Made by a program: the position numbers and the translations under genes
Notes under the pieces: generated by a model
Databases searched by the model: none
Told to the model about the DNA's origin: nothing
Seen by the model: the letters and a program-made list of their open reading frames with translations, nothing else
NCBI RefSeq assembly: GCF_031143425.1
Contig: NC_090439.1
Coordinates: forward strand, 348,434,027-348,498,026
Direction of reading: 5' to 3'
DNA: 64,000 nucleotides
DNA from: Pleurodeles waltl
Taxonomy: Eukaryota; Chordata; Amphibia; Caudata; Salamandridae
In this document: positions 32,462 through 44,739 of the stretch, piece after piece
Numbering within the stretch: the first letter of the stretch is position 1
How the letters are laid out: every line of letters begins with the position of its first letter

Positions 32462-32941
32462 GGTAAGTTGCATGGGGGAACAAAATGTCAAAATGTCAAG
32501 TGCAAGAAGGGGGAGGCACATACCTACTACACAATGCATGTCAGCCCCGAAAATCAGGCAGTGGACAGGGCAAAGGGGCACGGCACAGGACTCCCTGCAC
32601 TGCCTATGCCAGGTACATGGGCTGTGCAGGGTCATTCAGGGGCACAGCACAGCACAACACAACACCAACAACCTTTGCATGGGAGTACACCGTCAAGGCT
32701 GCTGGAAATGCTGAAGCAGACCAGGAGGGTAGGGTACAACATAAAACTGGTCTGGTGTCAAAGGACAGCTGGTATTGTCAGAATGTATACTAGAGGACAA
32801 TGCCCAGTCTCAGGACATTGGCTCAAGCAGCATTTACCGTTGACAACAGTTGCCACTACTACCTGTGCTGTGTGTGCTGGTCAATGAGGAAATGGCAGTT
32901 AGGTGCCCATGGCACAAACACACTCAAAATGAGGGTTCAGT
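32462..32941 (+). other. Left part of the SANT gene intron, non-coding
   Basis: The stretch runs from the splice donor to the LTR insertion. Short frames here do not resemble known proteins. The corresponding right part is 42111-42904. Confidence 0.45.
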
Positions 32942-32946
32942 ATGAC

Positions 32947-35900
32947 TGTAGGAGGCTGGACTGGCTTGTAGTGAGTACCAAGGGGTACTTGCACCTTGCA
33001 CCAGGCCCAGTTATCCCTTATTAGTGTATAGGGTGTCTAGCAGCTTAGGCTGGTAGATAATGGTAGCTTAGCAAAGCAGCTCAGGCTGAACTAGGAGACA
33101 AGTGAAGCTCCTACAGTACCATTAGTGTCATATGCACAATATCATAAGAAAACACAATACACAGATATACTAAAAATAAAGGTACTTTATTTTTATGACA
33201 ATATGCCAAAAGTATCTCAGTGAGTACCCTCAGTATGAGGATAGCAAATACACACAAGATATATGTACACAATACCAAAATATGCAGTAATAGTATTAGA
33301 AAACAGTGCAAACAATGTATAGTTACAATAGGATGCAATGGGGACACATAGGGATAGGGGCAACACAAACCATATACTCCAAAAGTGGAATGGGAACCAC
33401 GAATGGCCCCCACAACCTATGTGACCTTGTAGAGGGTCGCTGGGACTATTAGAAAATAGTAAGGGTTAGAAAAATAGCCCACCCCAAGACCCTGAAAAGT
33501 GAGTGCAAAGTGCACTAAAGTTCCCCAAAGGACATAGAAGTCGTGATAGGGGAATTCTGCAGGAAAGACACAAACCAGCAATGCAACAATGATGGATTTC
33601 CAGTCGAGGGTACCTGTGGAACAAGGGGACCAAGTCCAAAAGTCACAAGCAAGTCGGAGATGGGCAGATGCCCAAGAAATGCCAGCTGTGGATGCAAAGA
33701 AGCTGCTACTGGACAGTAGAAGCTGAAGGTTCTGCAGGAACGACAAGGGCTAGAAACTTCCCCTTTGGAGGATGGATCCCCCACGCCGTGGAGAGTCGTG
33801 CAGAAGTATTTTCCTGAAGAAAGACCGCTAACAAGCCTTGCTAGCTGCAAATTGTGCGGTTAGGGTTTTTGGATGCTGCTGTGGCCCAGGAGGGACCAGG
33901 ATGTCGCCAATTGCGTCTGGAGACAGAGGGGGCATCGAGCAAGACAAGGAGCCCTCTCAGAAGCAGGCAGCACCTGCAGAAGTGCCAGAACAGGCACTAC
34001 GAAGTGGAGTGAAACGGTGCTCACCCGAAGTTGCACAAAGGAGTCCCACGCCGCCAGAGGACAACTTAGGAGGTCGTGCAATGCAGGTTAGAGTGCCGTG
34101 GACCCAGGCTGGACTGTGCACAAAGGATTTCTGCCGGAAGTGCACGGAGGCCGGAGTAGCTGCAAAAGTCGCGGTTCCCAGCAATGCAGTCTGGCGTGGG
34201 GAGGCAAGGACTTACCTCCACCAAACATGGACTGAAGAGTCACTGGACTGTGGGAGTCACTTGGACAGAGTTGCTGGATTCAAGGGACCTCGCTCGTCAT
34301 GCTGAGAGGAGACCCAGGGTACCGGTGATGCAGTTCTTTGGTGCCTGTGGTTGCAGGGGGACGATTCCGTCGACCCACGGGAGATTTCTTCTGAGCTTCT
34401 AGTGCAGAGAGGAGGCAGACTACCCCCACAGCATGCACCACCAGGAAAGCAGTCGAGAAGGCGGCTGGATCAGCGTTACAGAGTTGCAGTAGTCGTCTTT
34501 GCTACTTTGTTGCAGTTTTGCAGGCTTCCAGCGCGGTCAGCAGTCGATTCCTTGGCAGAAGGTGAAGAGAGAGATGCAGAGGAACTCGGATGAGCTCTTG
34601 CATTCGTTATCTAAGGAATCCCCAAAGACAGAGACCCTAAATACCCAGAAAAGAGGGTTTGGCTACTTAGGAGAGAGGATAGGCTAGCAACACCTGAAGG
34701 AGCCTATCAGATGGAGTCTCTGACGTCACCTGCTGGCACTGGCCACTCAGAGCAGTCCAGTGTGCCAGCAGCACCTCTGTTTCCAAGATGGCAGAGGTCT
34801 GGAGCACACTGGAGGAGCTCTGGGCACCTCCCAGGGGAGGTGCAGGTCAGGGGAGAGGTCACTCCCCTTTCCTTTGTCCAGTTTCGCGCCAGAGCAGGGC
34901 TGAGGGATCCATGAACCGGTGTAGACTGGCTTATGCAGAAATGGGCACCATGTGTGCCCATGAAAGCATATCCAGAGGCTGGGGGAGGCTACTCCTCCCC
35001 TGCCTTCACACCATTTTCCAAAGGGAGAGGGTGTAACACCCTCTCTCAGAGGAAGTCCTTTGTTCTGCCATCCTGGGCCTAGCCTGGCTGGACCCCAGGA
35101 GGGCAGAAACCTGTCTGAGGGGTTGGCAGCAGCAGCAGCTGCAGTGAAACCCCGGGAAAGGCAGTTTGGCAGTACCCAGGTCTGAGCTACAGACCTGTGG
35201 GATCATGGGATTGTGCCAACTATGCCAGGATGGCATAGAGGGGGCAATTCCATGATCATAGACATGTTACATGGCCATATTCGGAGTTACCATTGTGAAG
35301 CTACATATAGGTAGTGACCTATATGTAGTGCACGCTTGTAATGGTGTCCCCGCACTCACAAAGTCCGGGGAATTGGCCCTGAACAATGTGGGGGCACCTT
35401 GGCTAGTGCCAGGGTGCCCACACACTAAGTAACTTAGCACCCAACCTTTACCAGGTAAAGGTTAGACATATAGGTGACTTATAAGTTACTTAAGTGCAGT
35501 GTAAAATGGCTGTGAAATAACGTGGACGTTATTTCACTCAGGCTGCAGTGGCAGGCCTGTGTAAGAATTGTCAGAGCTCCCTATGGGTGGCAAAAGAAAT
35601 CCTGCAGCCCATAGGGATCTCCTGGAACCCCAATACCCTGGGTACCTCAGTACCATATACTAGGGAATTATAAGGGTGTTCCAGAATGCCAATGTAAATT
35701 GGTAAAATTGGTCACTAGCCTGTTAGTGACAATTTGTACAGAGAGAGCATAACCACTGAGGTTCTGGTTAGCAGAGCCTCAGTGAGACAGTTAGGCATCA
35801 CACAGGGAACACATACATATAGGTCACAAACTTATGAGCACTGGGGTCCTGGCTAGCAGGGTCCCAGTGACACATAACAAACATACTGGAAACATAGGGT

Positions 35901-36024
35901 TTTCACTATGAGCACTGGGCCCTGGCTGGCAGGATCCCAGTGAGACAGTGAAAACACCCTGACATACACTCACAAACAGGCCTAAAGTGGGGGTAACAAG
36001 GCTAGAAAGAGACTACTTTCTCAC
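32947..36024 (-). repeat. 3' LTR of the Gag-protease element
   Basis: It is nearly identical to 39030-42105 along its full length. Sampled stretches differ by about one or two bases per hundred or fewer, which indicates a fairly young insertion. Open frames of 100-180 codons occur on both strands of both LTRs. They reflect LTR identity, not conservation of a protein. Confidence 0.9.
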
Positions 36025-36047
36025 ACAACCCCCCCCCCCAAACGAAG
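36025..36047 (-). other. Polypurine tract of the Gag-protease element
   Basis: On the minus strand a run ending 'tttgggggggggg' plus ttg lies directly before the LTR start TGTGAG. It is the expected plus-strand priming site of reverse transcription. The same tract precedes the second copy's 3' LTR at 56701-56719. Confidence 0.75.
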
Positions 36048-36057
36048 GACAATAAGG

Positions 36058-38754
36058 CTAACCTTGGCCAGTTGAGACTTTATTGTCTAAGTGGTGATAA
36101 GTAGAGAGTAGCTCTGCAATAGACTGGTTACTCCCCTTATCATCCACTATATGGTTACTTCCCTGTGGGGATGTAAACCACCCTGTTTGAAGTTTTTTAG
36201 CTAAGCAACAATGTGAAGATGTATTTTCAGAGTTTCTATCAGTAAGTTTTAGTTTAGAGCAGTGGGAATTGTCCACTGAACCTATTTGTAGTGATGGAAA
36301 TGCCATACAGGGATGCTGTCTCAGAAAAGCCATAGCTGGGCAAAAACCTTGTCCATATGGCTGGAAGAGAGAACAGGGATGCTGTTGTTTCTCTTGAGTT
36401 GGAGCAGGGCAGGGATGCTGTCCTATGAGCTCCACACTAGGGCAGGGATGCTGTCCTAAGTGTTGTGAGGCAGTGCAGGGTTTCTGCACTAAAGTTTCTC
36501 TGGGAGGGTTGGAGGGATGCTCCATGTTAACTAAAATGGTGCTCTTTTTCTCACCAATGTTAGTTATCCCACAGAGAGGTACTTCTACCTCAGGGAGTAC
36601 AGCTTTGCCAGCTGATGCTTCCCTTGGAACAGGTGCCACCCCAAGAGAGGTTTCTCCCACCACAGGAATGGTATCCTGAATGGCAGGGTGGTTAGGGGAT
36701 ACTGTGATACCCTTATTACCTGTTGATGGAGAGGGATCCTGAGTTTTCAGGCCTTCTCTCCTTTGCTTTTTCATTTCAGTAGAAATGAGAGGGAACAATT
36801 CCTCTGGGATGCCCAGCATGGCTGCATGGGCATAAAACTCTACATCAGCCCAACCTGAGGCATCTAGGTCATTACCTAAGAGACAGTCTACAGGTAAGCT
36901 AGGTGATACCACCACCTGCTTAGGGCCAGTAACTCCACCCCAACTAAACTGAATTATAGCTAAGGGAAGGAACTTAGTGGAGTTATGGACATCAATAATT
37001 TTATACTGTTGTCCAATGATGTGTTGTTCAGGAGCCACTAGGTTTTCAGTCACCAAGGTGATACTGGCACCTGTGTCCCTGTAGGCCAAGGCCTCAACAC
37101 CATTTATTGAAACTGTCTGCCTGTACTTATCCATTGTAAGGGGACAAGCAGCCAGTGTGGCAAGGCCAATGCCACTAGGTGTGATAGAAACTGTCTTGGG
37201 ACTGACTACCCCAGTTTCTATTATGGACCCATAAGTGAACCCAACTACACCCTTAACTTGACTGTTGCCAGCAGTCCCACCACTAGTACCACTACTGCTA
37301 GGGGCACTAGAGCTTGATGTATTAGTGGTGGTAGGCTCAGGGGGTTTACCTGGACAGGACTTATCCCCTGGCCTATGGCCTCTGTTTTTACACACAAAGC
37401 ACCAAGGCTTTTTAATGTGTGCAGGTTGAGGAGAAGAGGAAGAATTTGTTTTATCCCCACCCTCTGAAGAGTGTTTAAGATTTGAAGTGGGATCTTTGGT
37501 TTTACCCTTATCTCCATGCTTATCTTGAGATTTTTCACCATCTTTCTTCTTGCCATCCTTGTCACCACCTGTATGAACTTTTCTGTTCACTCTTGTTCTG
37601 ACCCATTTGTCTGCCTTCTTTCCCAATTCTTGGGGAGAGGTCAGATCTGAGTCCACTAGATACCGGTGCAACAAATCAGACACACAATTATTAAGTATAT
37701 GCTCTCTCAGGATCAAGTTATACAGGCTTTCATAATCAGTAACTTTACTGCCATGTAACCACCCCTCCAAGGCCTTCACTGAATGGTCAATGAAATCAAC
37801 CCAGTCTTGTGAAGACTCCTTTTTGGTCTCTCTGAACTTCATCCTGTACTGTTCAGTGGTTAAGCCATAACCATCCAGGAGTGCATTCTTAAGAACTTTG
37901 AAATTATTGCCATCACTTTCTTTCACAGTAAGGAGCCTATCCCTACCCTTTCCACTAAATGATAGCCATAGGATAGCAGCCCACTGCCTTTGAGGGACAT
38001 CCTGTACAACACAGGCCCTCTCAAGTGCAGCAAACCACTTGTTAATGTCATCCCCCTACTTATAAGGGGGAACTATCTTGTGCAGATTCCTAGAATCATG
38101 CTCTTTTGCAGGATGACTATTGGGAATACTGCTGCTGCCACCATGGGTTTCTAAACCCAATTTCTGTCTTTCCCTTTCTACTTCTAAGGACTGCCTATCC
38201 AAATCCAGCTGTTGCTTCTTGAGCTTCAGTCTGGTTTGTTCCACTCTCAATCTATTGAGCTCCCTTTCTAACAATCTGTCATCAGGGTGGGTGGGTGGGA
38301 CATTCCTTGAAACAGAAGTATGGTGAGAATGTACAGAAGGAGAACCATCCCTTACAGAGGGCATCCTAACAGCTTGGTTAACAGAAACATCACTTCTACT
38401 ATGATGTGAAGCAACACTCTTGCCCTGATGTGAGACAACACTATCAGTATGGTGTGACTCTACCTCAGTACCAACTATGCTAGGCTGTCTTGTAATGGGC
38501 AGGCTAGGAAGTTTCCTTCCTGAATCTTTTTATAGGGGAGTCCCTGGATCTGATTGGGAACCATTAGCTACTTTTTCAATAGATGGGGCACCTCTGGCCT
38601 TATCCTGTTCTATAAGCATGTTAACCAACAGTTCTCTGGGGGGATTCTTACCTACACTTAAACCTCTTTCTATGCAGAGACTCCTTGCTCCTTTCCAGCT
38701 AAGGTGATCATAAGCAAGTTTGGACAGATCAACAGTTTGGCCTGTGCCAGACAT
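36058..38754 (-). pseudogene. Gag-protease of the non-autonomous LTR element, two nonsense codons
   Basis: The frame starts at 38754 (MSGTGQT) and ends at 36058, about 900 codons, with stops near 38527 and 38055. Domains in order are: an N-terminal part (HLSWKGARSLCIERGL), a charged coiled coil (ERELNRLRVEQTRLKLKKQQ), and a capsid-like helical region (INKWFAALERACVVQG, ESSQDWVDFIDHSVKALEGW) of the gypsy/SCAN-related type. A zinc knuckle with unusual C-x2-C-x4-H-x6-C spacing lies at 37401-37354, and a retropepsin with DTGAS at 37077-37063 and 'VDCLLGNDL' after it. The C-terminal tail repeats a Q-H-P-C motif. Nothing follows before the polypurine tract, so pol is absent. The Gag and protease resemble those at 59894-61550. 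Confidence 0.85.
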
Positions 38755-39004
38755 TTTAGAAAGTGTTTTAGTGACAGAAAAAGGAACAGAAGTTTGTCAG
38801 AACTTTTAGAAAGACAGGAAAAAAAACTTTTAAAACTTTTTAAGAACTTTTTGAAAGTTTAGAAGTACTTTTCAGCACTTTAGAAAAGAAGTGAGAAAAG
38901 AAATGCAAAACTTTTTGGTTAGGTGTACATACACTGAACTTGTTTTGTATATTTTTCTCTTATGAAAAGTACAATGACAAAAGTGGTAAGTAGTTACAGA
39001 GCAC

Positions 39005-39029
39005 TTATCCCACCACTGCACAACCAATG
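39005..39029 (-). other. Primer-binding-site region of the Gag-protease element
   Basis: Directly after the 5' LTR (minus strand) comes 'ttggttgtgcagtggtggga'. The same position in the second copy reads 'ttggttgggcagcggtggga' and in the Gmr1-like element 'ttggtggatcagcggtgggg'. The conservation suggests the tRNA primer site. I cannot name the tRNA. Confidence 0.55.
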
Positions 39030-42000
39030 TAGGAGGCTGGACTGGCTTGTAGTGAGTACCAAGGGGTACTTGCACCTTGCACCAGGCCCAGTTATCCCTT
39101 ATTAGTGTATAGGGTGTCTAGCAGCTTAGGCTGATAGATAATGGTAGCTTAGCAGAGCAGCTCAGGCTGAACTAGGAGACGAGTGAAGCTCCTACAGTAC
39201 CATTAGTGTCATATGCACAATATCATAAGAAAACACAATACACAGATATACTAAAAATAAAGGTACTTTATTTTTATGACAATATGCCAAAAGTATCTCA
39301 GTGAGTACCCTCAGTATGAGGATAGCAAATATACACAAGATATATGTACACAATACCAAAATATGCAGTAATAGAATTAGAAAACAGTGCAAACAATGTA
39401 TAGTTACAATAGGATGCAATGGGGACACATAGGGATAGGGGCAACACAAACCATATACTCCAAAAGTGGAATGCGAACCACGAATGGACCCCAAACCTAT
39501 GTGACCTTGTAGAGGGTCACTGGGACTATTAGAAAATAGTAAGGGTTAGAAAAATAGCCCACCCCAAGACCCTGAAAAGTGAGTGCAAAGTGCACTAAAG
39601 TTCCCCAAAGGACATAGAAGTCGTGATAGGGGAATTCTGCAGGAAAGACACAAACCAGCAATGCAACAACGATGGATTTCCAGTCGAGGGTACCTGTGGA
39701 ACAAGGGGACCAAGTCCAAAAGTCACAAGCAAGTCAGAGATGGGCAGATGCCCAAGAAATGCCAGCTGTAGATGCAAAGAAGCTGCTACTGGACAGTAGA
39801 AGCTGAAGTTTCTGCAGGAACGACAAGGGCTAGAAACTTCCCCTTTGGAGGATGGATCCCCCACACCGCGGAGAGTTGTGCAAAAGTGATTTCCTGAAGA
39901 AAGACCACCAACAAGCCTTGCTAGCTGCAAATCATGCAGTTAGGGTTTTTGGATGCTGCTGTGGCTCAAGAGGGACCAGGATGTCGCCAATTGCGTCAGG
40001 GGACAGAGGAGGCATCGAGCAAGACAAAGAGCCCTCTCAGAAGCAGGCAGCACCCGCAGAAGTGCCAGAACAGGCACTACAAAGTGGAGTGAAATGGTGC
40101 TCACCCGAAGTTGCACAAAGGAGTCCCACGCCGCCGGAGGACAACTTAGGAGGTCGTGCAATGCAGGTTAGAGTGCCGTGGACCCAGGCTGGACTGTGCA
40201 CAAAGGATTTCTGCCGGAAGTGCACGGAGGCCGGAGTAGCTGCAAAAGTCGCGGTTCCCAGCAATGCAGTCTGGCGTGGGGAGGCAAGGACTTACCTCCA
40301 CCAAACTTGGACTGAAGAGTCACTGGACTGTGGGAGTCACTTGGACAGAGTTGCTGGATTCAAGGGACCTCGCTCGTCATGCTGAGAGGAGACCCAGGGT
40401 ACCGGTGATGCAGTTCTTTGGTGCCTGCGGTTGCAGGGGGACGATTCCGTCGACCCACTGGAGATTTCTTCGGAGCTTCTAGTGCAGAGAGGAGGCAGAC
40501 TACCCCCACAGCATGCACCACCAGGAAAGCAGTCGAGAAGGCGGCTGGATCAGCGTTACAGAGTTGCAGTAGTCGTCTTTGCTACTTTGTTGCAGTTTTG
40601 CAGGCTTCCAGCGCGGTCAGCAGTCGATTCCTTGGCAGAAGGTGAAGAGAGAGATGCAGAGGAACTCGGATGAGCTCTTGCATTCGTTATCTAAGGAATC
40701 CCCAAAGACAGAGACCCTAAATAGCCAGAAAAGAGGGTTTGGCTACTTAGGAGAGAGGATAGGCTAGCAACACCTGAAGGAGCCTATCAGAAGGAGTCTC
40801 TGACATCACCTGCTGGCACTGGCCACTCAGAGCAGTCCAGTGTGCCAGCAGCACCTCTGTTTCCAAGATGGCAGAGGTCTGGAGCACACTGGAGGAGCTC
40901 TGGGCACCTCCCAGGGGAGGTGCAGGTCAGGGGAGTGGTCACTCCCCTTTCCTTTGTCCAGTTTCGCGCCAGAGCAGGGCTGAGGGGTCCCTGAACCTGT
41001 GTAGACTGGCTTATGCAGAAATGGGCACCATGTGTGCCCATGAAAGCATTTCCAGAGGCTGGGGGAGGCTACTCCTCCCCTGCCTTCACACCATTTTCCA
41101 AAGGGAGAGGGTGTAACACCCTCTCTCAGAGGAAGTCCTTTGTTCTGCCATCCTGGGCCAAGCCTGGCTGGACCCCAGGAGGGCAGAAACCTGTCTGAGG
41201 GGTTGGCAGCAGCAGCAGCTGCAGTGAAACCCCGGGAAAGGCAGTTTGGCAGTACCCAGGTCTGAGCTACAGACCTGTGGGATCATGGGATTGTGCCAAC
41301 TATGCCAGGATGGCATAGAGGGGGCAATTCCATGATCATAGACATGTTACATGGCCATATTCGGAGTTACCATTGTGAAGCTACATATAGGTAGTGACCT
41401 ATATGTAGTGCACGCGTGTAATGGTGTCCCCGCACTCACAAAGTCCGGGGAATTGGCCCTGAACAATGTGGGGGCACCTTGGCTAGTGCCAGGGTGCCCA
41501 CACACTAAGTAACTTAGCACCCAACCTTTACCAGGTAAAGGTTAGACATATAGGTGACTTATAAGTTACTTAAGTGCAGTGTAAAATGGCTGTGAAATAA
41601 CGTGGATGTTATTTCACTCAGGCTGCAGTGGCAGGCCTGTGTAAGAATTGTCAGAGCTCCCTATGGGTGGCAAAAGAAATGCTGCAGCCCATAGGGATCT
41701 CCTGGAACCCCAATACCCTGAGTACCTCAGTACCATATACTAGGGAATTATAAGGTTGTTCCAGTATGCCAATGTAAATTGGTAAAATTGGTCACTAGCC
41801 TGTTAGTGACAATTTGTACAGAGAGAGCATAACCACTGAGGTTCTGGTTAGCAGAGCCTCAGTGAGACAGTTAGGCATCACACAGGGAACACATACATAT
41901 AGGTCACAAACTTATGTGCGCTGGGGTCCTGGCTAGCAGGGTCCCAGTGACACATAACAAACATACTGGAAACATAGGGTTTTCACTATGAGCACTGGGC

Positions 42001-42105
42001 CCTGGCTGGCAGGATCCCAGTGAGACAGTGAAAACACCCTGACATACACTCACAAACAAGCCTAAAGTGGGGGTAACAAGGCTAGAAAGAGGCTACTTTC
42101 TCACA
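39030..42105 (-). repeat. 5' LTR of the Gag-protease element
   Basis: In minus orientation it starts at 42105 with TGTGAGAAAGTAG and ends at 39030 with CCTACA. A polyadenylation-type AATAAA near the 3' part is visible on the minus strand, as in 53562-53567 of the plus-strand copy. Confidence 0.9.
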
Positions 42106-42110
42106 ATGAC

Positions 42111-42904
42111 TACGTGATCAATCCCCATCAATCCCTATCCAAGCGCAACTCTTGTCAAATGCTCATGTACACTGACTCAATAACCATCAGGCACTGTCAC
42201 AAACATAATGATGTACACAGCCGTAATCTCCTACCTATGCTGCCCATTCCTGGGTTTACCCTGTGCCTGTGTCACAATAGCTGCAATGCCACCATGCCAC
42301 ATCTCAGGTGTCATAGTTCTAAAACTTCATTGAGGGGTAGGACATATGTGTGTAGGTAGGCAAACACACCCGCATAGTCACAAGAGGAAATGGAACTCTG
42401 CCAGGCCCATCAGTGCAATGCAATATAGCATACATACGCAAACATCAACATGAGAAACTACCAATGGTGACACCTATATCATTTCATGGAAATGCAATAC
42501 ATGGTATGGTGCTAGGGCTCAGCACCGCATAGGTGTATGTGAAAAACTATAGACTGGGACAGGGCCATATTGTTATGTGGTGCATGCGGCATCAGCAGAC
42601 CAACAATCATTTCAAGGCCTCAGGATGCTAATGGAAGCAGAGAGCAGGTTGATGAGGACTAGAAGGTGGCAAGCCACAATTTCGACAGAACCCCCACCTA
42701 GAAGATGTGACACAGACAATTCCCCAAACTGCCCACACTACATGTGACATGCAGGTGGGGCATAGGGCTTAGAGACTGCAAACATTAATGACAGAAACAA
42801 TGCATGGGGACCAAGATAACAAAGTACCACCAAAAGGAAGTCAGTGACATCACATTACAACTGGAACAACATAGACACACTAATTGTACAATATTTCATT
42901 ACAG
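42111..42904 (+). other. Right part of the SANT gene intron, non-coding
   Basis: It runs from the end of the LTR element to a splice acceptor (cattacag ending at 42904). No coding signal or terminal repeat is visible. Confidence 0.4.
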
Positions 42905-43610
42905 AGGACAATGGCTCTCCTGTGGGTCTGTCTGTCTTGGACTACCCTGATGACCTGGATGACCAGCTGACAAACATCCACCAGGAAACCCTCCAAGATA
43001 TCCTGGGAACCCTTTAGACACCACCTCCATTCACAAGGAGGAGCACACATGTAGCAGCCTTCCCAGAGGACCCACTTCCACGCCAATAGTATGACCTGCC
43101 AGCTCAAACACAGCTGAAGACTCTGATGACACAGGGTCCACCTTTGAGAGGACAGTAGTGGAAGTACAGCGGGAGCTGACCAACAAGGGATGCAAACTAT
43201 GGCAGCCAGCCTTGAGGGGATGCACATGTGCATGATGACATCCGCAGAACAGTCAGCAGCCATAAAAGTCACCCAATCCCTACTGCAAGGAGTCCAAACG
43301 TGTGTGAGGGACCTCACCACTGCTGAGGGAGTTGCCACAACACCTGCCCTCCCAATCTTGCAGCTGCATGCATGACAACAAGCTGGACTCCATGCACAGG
43401 GAACTGGCCTCCCTCAGGGCAGACATGGCTGCCTACCACAGGGATGTTACTGCCATACTCAATAATCAGCAGTTCCTCTTTGCTGCAGTGATGCCATCTG
43501 TAGTTCCACTTCTCCAACCACTGAAGTGTGTGTTGCCCCCTCAAACCCACCACCACCACCATCAAGGGCAGAGGAGATGACACACACATCAGAGGATGAA
43601 GATGTGGAAC
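42905..43610 (+). pseudogene. Degenerate second exon of the Harbinger SANT gene
   Basis: After the acceptor at 42903-42904 the sequence encodes acidic and helical fragments in changing frames. The best is 'LDSMHRELASLRADMAAYH' with 'RDVTAILNNQQ', a coiled-coil pattern like the C-terminal halves of the other SANT proteins in this window. Several stops interrupt it. An 18-bp phrase 'gaagatgtggaacagatc' is duplicated at the end (43599-43637). The link with exon 1 at 32022 is inferred from orientation, phase-free order and the coiled-coil type. Confidence 0.45.
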
Positions 43611-43699
43611 AGATCATATGAAGATGTGGAACAGATCCTCTTCATCCGTAGGAGTACCCGGTAGCACCAGCCCATGCCACATGAGCACTGATTTTCCGC

Positions 43700-44100
43700 T
43701 TGACAACATGCCAGTGTTGCTACAGTTGGTAAAACTGTAAACTTTGCACTTGTATAGCGCAATACTCACCCTTTTCCCTGTGAGGCACCCACTCCTGGAC
43801 AGCCCCAGGGTGAAGCCAGGGATCCAAGCGCTGTGAGGGCCGTTGTGGAGATTAAGCAAGCTATTGCCCAGAGTTACAGAGTGGGACCCATTAATTAGAC
43901 TAGGCACCGAGGTCTGTCAGGGAGGCCAGATCCTCGGGGTCTGCGCACGTTCCCCACATGTCCACCACCAGACAGCTCCTAGACTCTGATAGAATAATCA
44001 CAGAGACTGAGAGAGTCCAAGCGGAGGAAAAGGGGATTACGATGGGAACAGCTGGGAAGGAGACCTGTAGGAAACAAAAGGTTAAAAACACACAATATCA
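43700..44100 (-). repeat. SINE- or LINE-tail-like segment
   Basis: On the minus strand the block ends with 'attgcgctatacaagtgcaa', a phrase typical of the 3' tails of vertebrate LINE/SINE repeats. It is preceded by a GC-richer region. I could not identify a promoter or an RT frame, so the family remains unknown. Confidence 0.35.
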
Positions 44101-44329
44101 AGATTATATCACATTAATCTTTACTAGACTATGATTCTAAGCATTGTCATACTGTAACCATGGATAACTTAAGCATGGACTAAAATAACTAGGCCTCAAG
44201 ACGTCTGGTCACCTGGGAAGGAATCAAAAATGATTAATACAACTTCTCAACGAATTTCTTAATGAAAAATTACACATTGACTGGGAACATAAGAACCCTC
44301 TAGAATTATGTTTTCAAAAATCAAACATG
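44101..44329. other. Flank of the autonomous-type Harbinger, no gene seen
   Basis: AT-rich sequence ending with the target triplet ATG (44327-44329). It continues at 47870 on the other side of the transposon. Confidence 0.4.
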
Positions 44330-44739
44330 GGGCCAGATGTAGGTACAAAAAAATTAGCGACTCGCAATTTGCGAGTATGTGCGACTCGCGAATTGCGTGT
44401 CGCTAATAGGAATGCAGGTACAATGTCCGTGTACAGTTTGCGACTCGCACCCGGAGTCGCAACGCAGATAGCGAGTCCGCTGTTTGCGAGGTCGCTTTTT
44501 GCGACCGCGCAAAAAACGAACTCGCAATTTGCGAGTGGGTGTCGCAAATTGCGAGTACCATGTAAATTGATTGCAGGTGCTGCAGAACACTCCAGAAACC
44601 ACTCCAGAACACTCTGTAAACACTTCCTGGCACATGATGATGACATCACAGCCAGGAAGTTTACAAATACACCTGGGAGGAGGGAGGACCACACCCATTT
44701 TAAACTGCTGAACTGCAAACGGGAGGAACAGCAGCTACA

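Larger units (their letters stand above)
32947..42105 (-). mobile_element. Complete non-autonomous LTR retrotransposon, Gag-protease only
   Basis: In minus orientation the element starts TGTGAGAAAG and ends CCTCCTACA, with 5-bp duplications ATGAC at 32942-32946 and 42106-42110. The LTRs (39030-42105 and 32947-36024) are about 3.08 kb each. The 3.0-kb interior encodes one Gag-protease frame and then a polypurine tract. There is no integrase or reverse transcriptase. The perfect duplications show one clean insertion into the intron of a Harbinger SANT gene. Confidence 0.9.
31700..43640 (+). mobile_element. Harbinger-type element with SANT gene, split by an LTR element
   Basis: The left end 'cagatttatactttttg' and the hairpin 'gcaaaactgcgttaacgc' match the left ends of the 0.9-kb MITEs, so they share a family. 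A SANT gene follows (exon 1 at 32022-32461, exon 2 remains at 42905-43610), with the 9.2-kb LTR element 32947-42105 in its intron. No transposase and no right-hand terminal repeat were found, so the right boundary is approximate and the copy is defective. Confidence 0.6.

Noticed and set aside
39852..40385. Plus-strand open frame of 177 codons, with a matching frame at 33838-34305
   Set aside because: Both lie at the same place in the two LTRs of one element. The similarity follows from LTR identity, and no protein motif is present.
43190..43580. Two overlapping frames as separate small genes
   Set aside because: They are better explained as frameshifted pieces of one degenerate SANT-gene exon.
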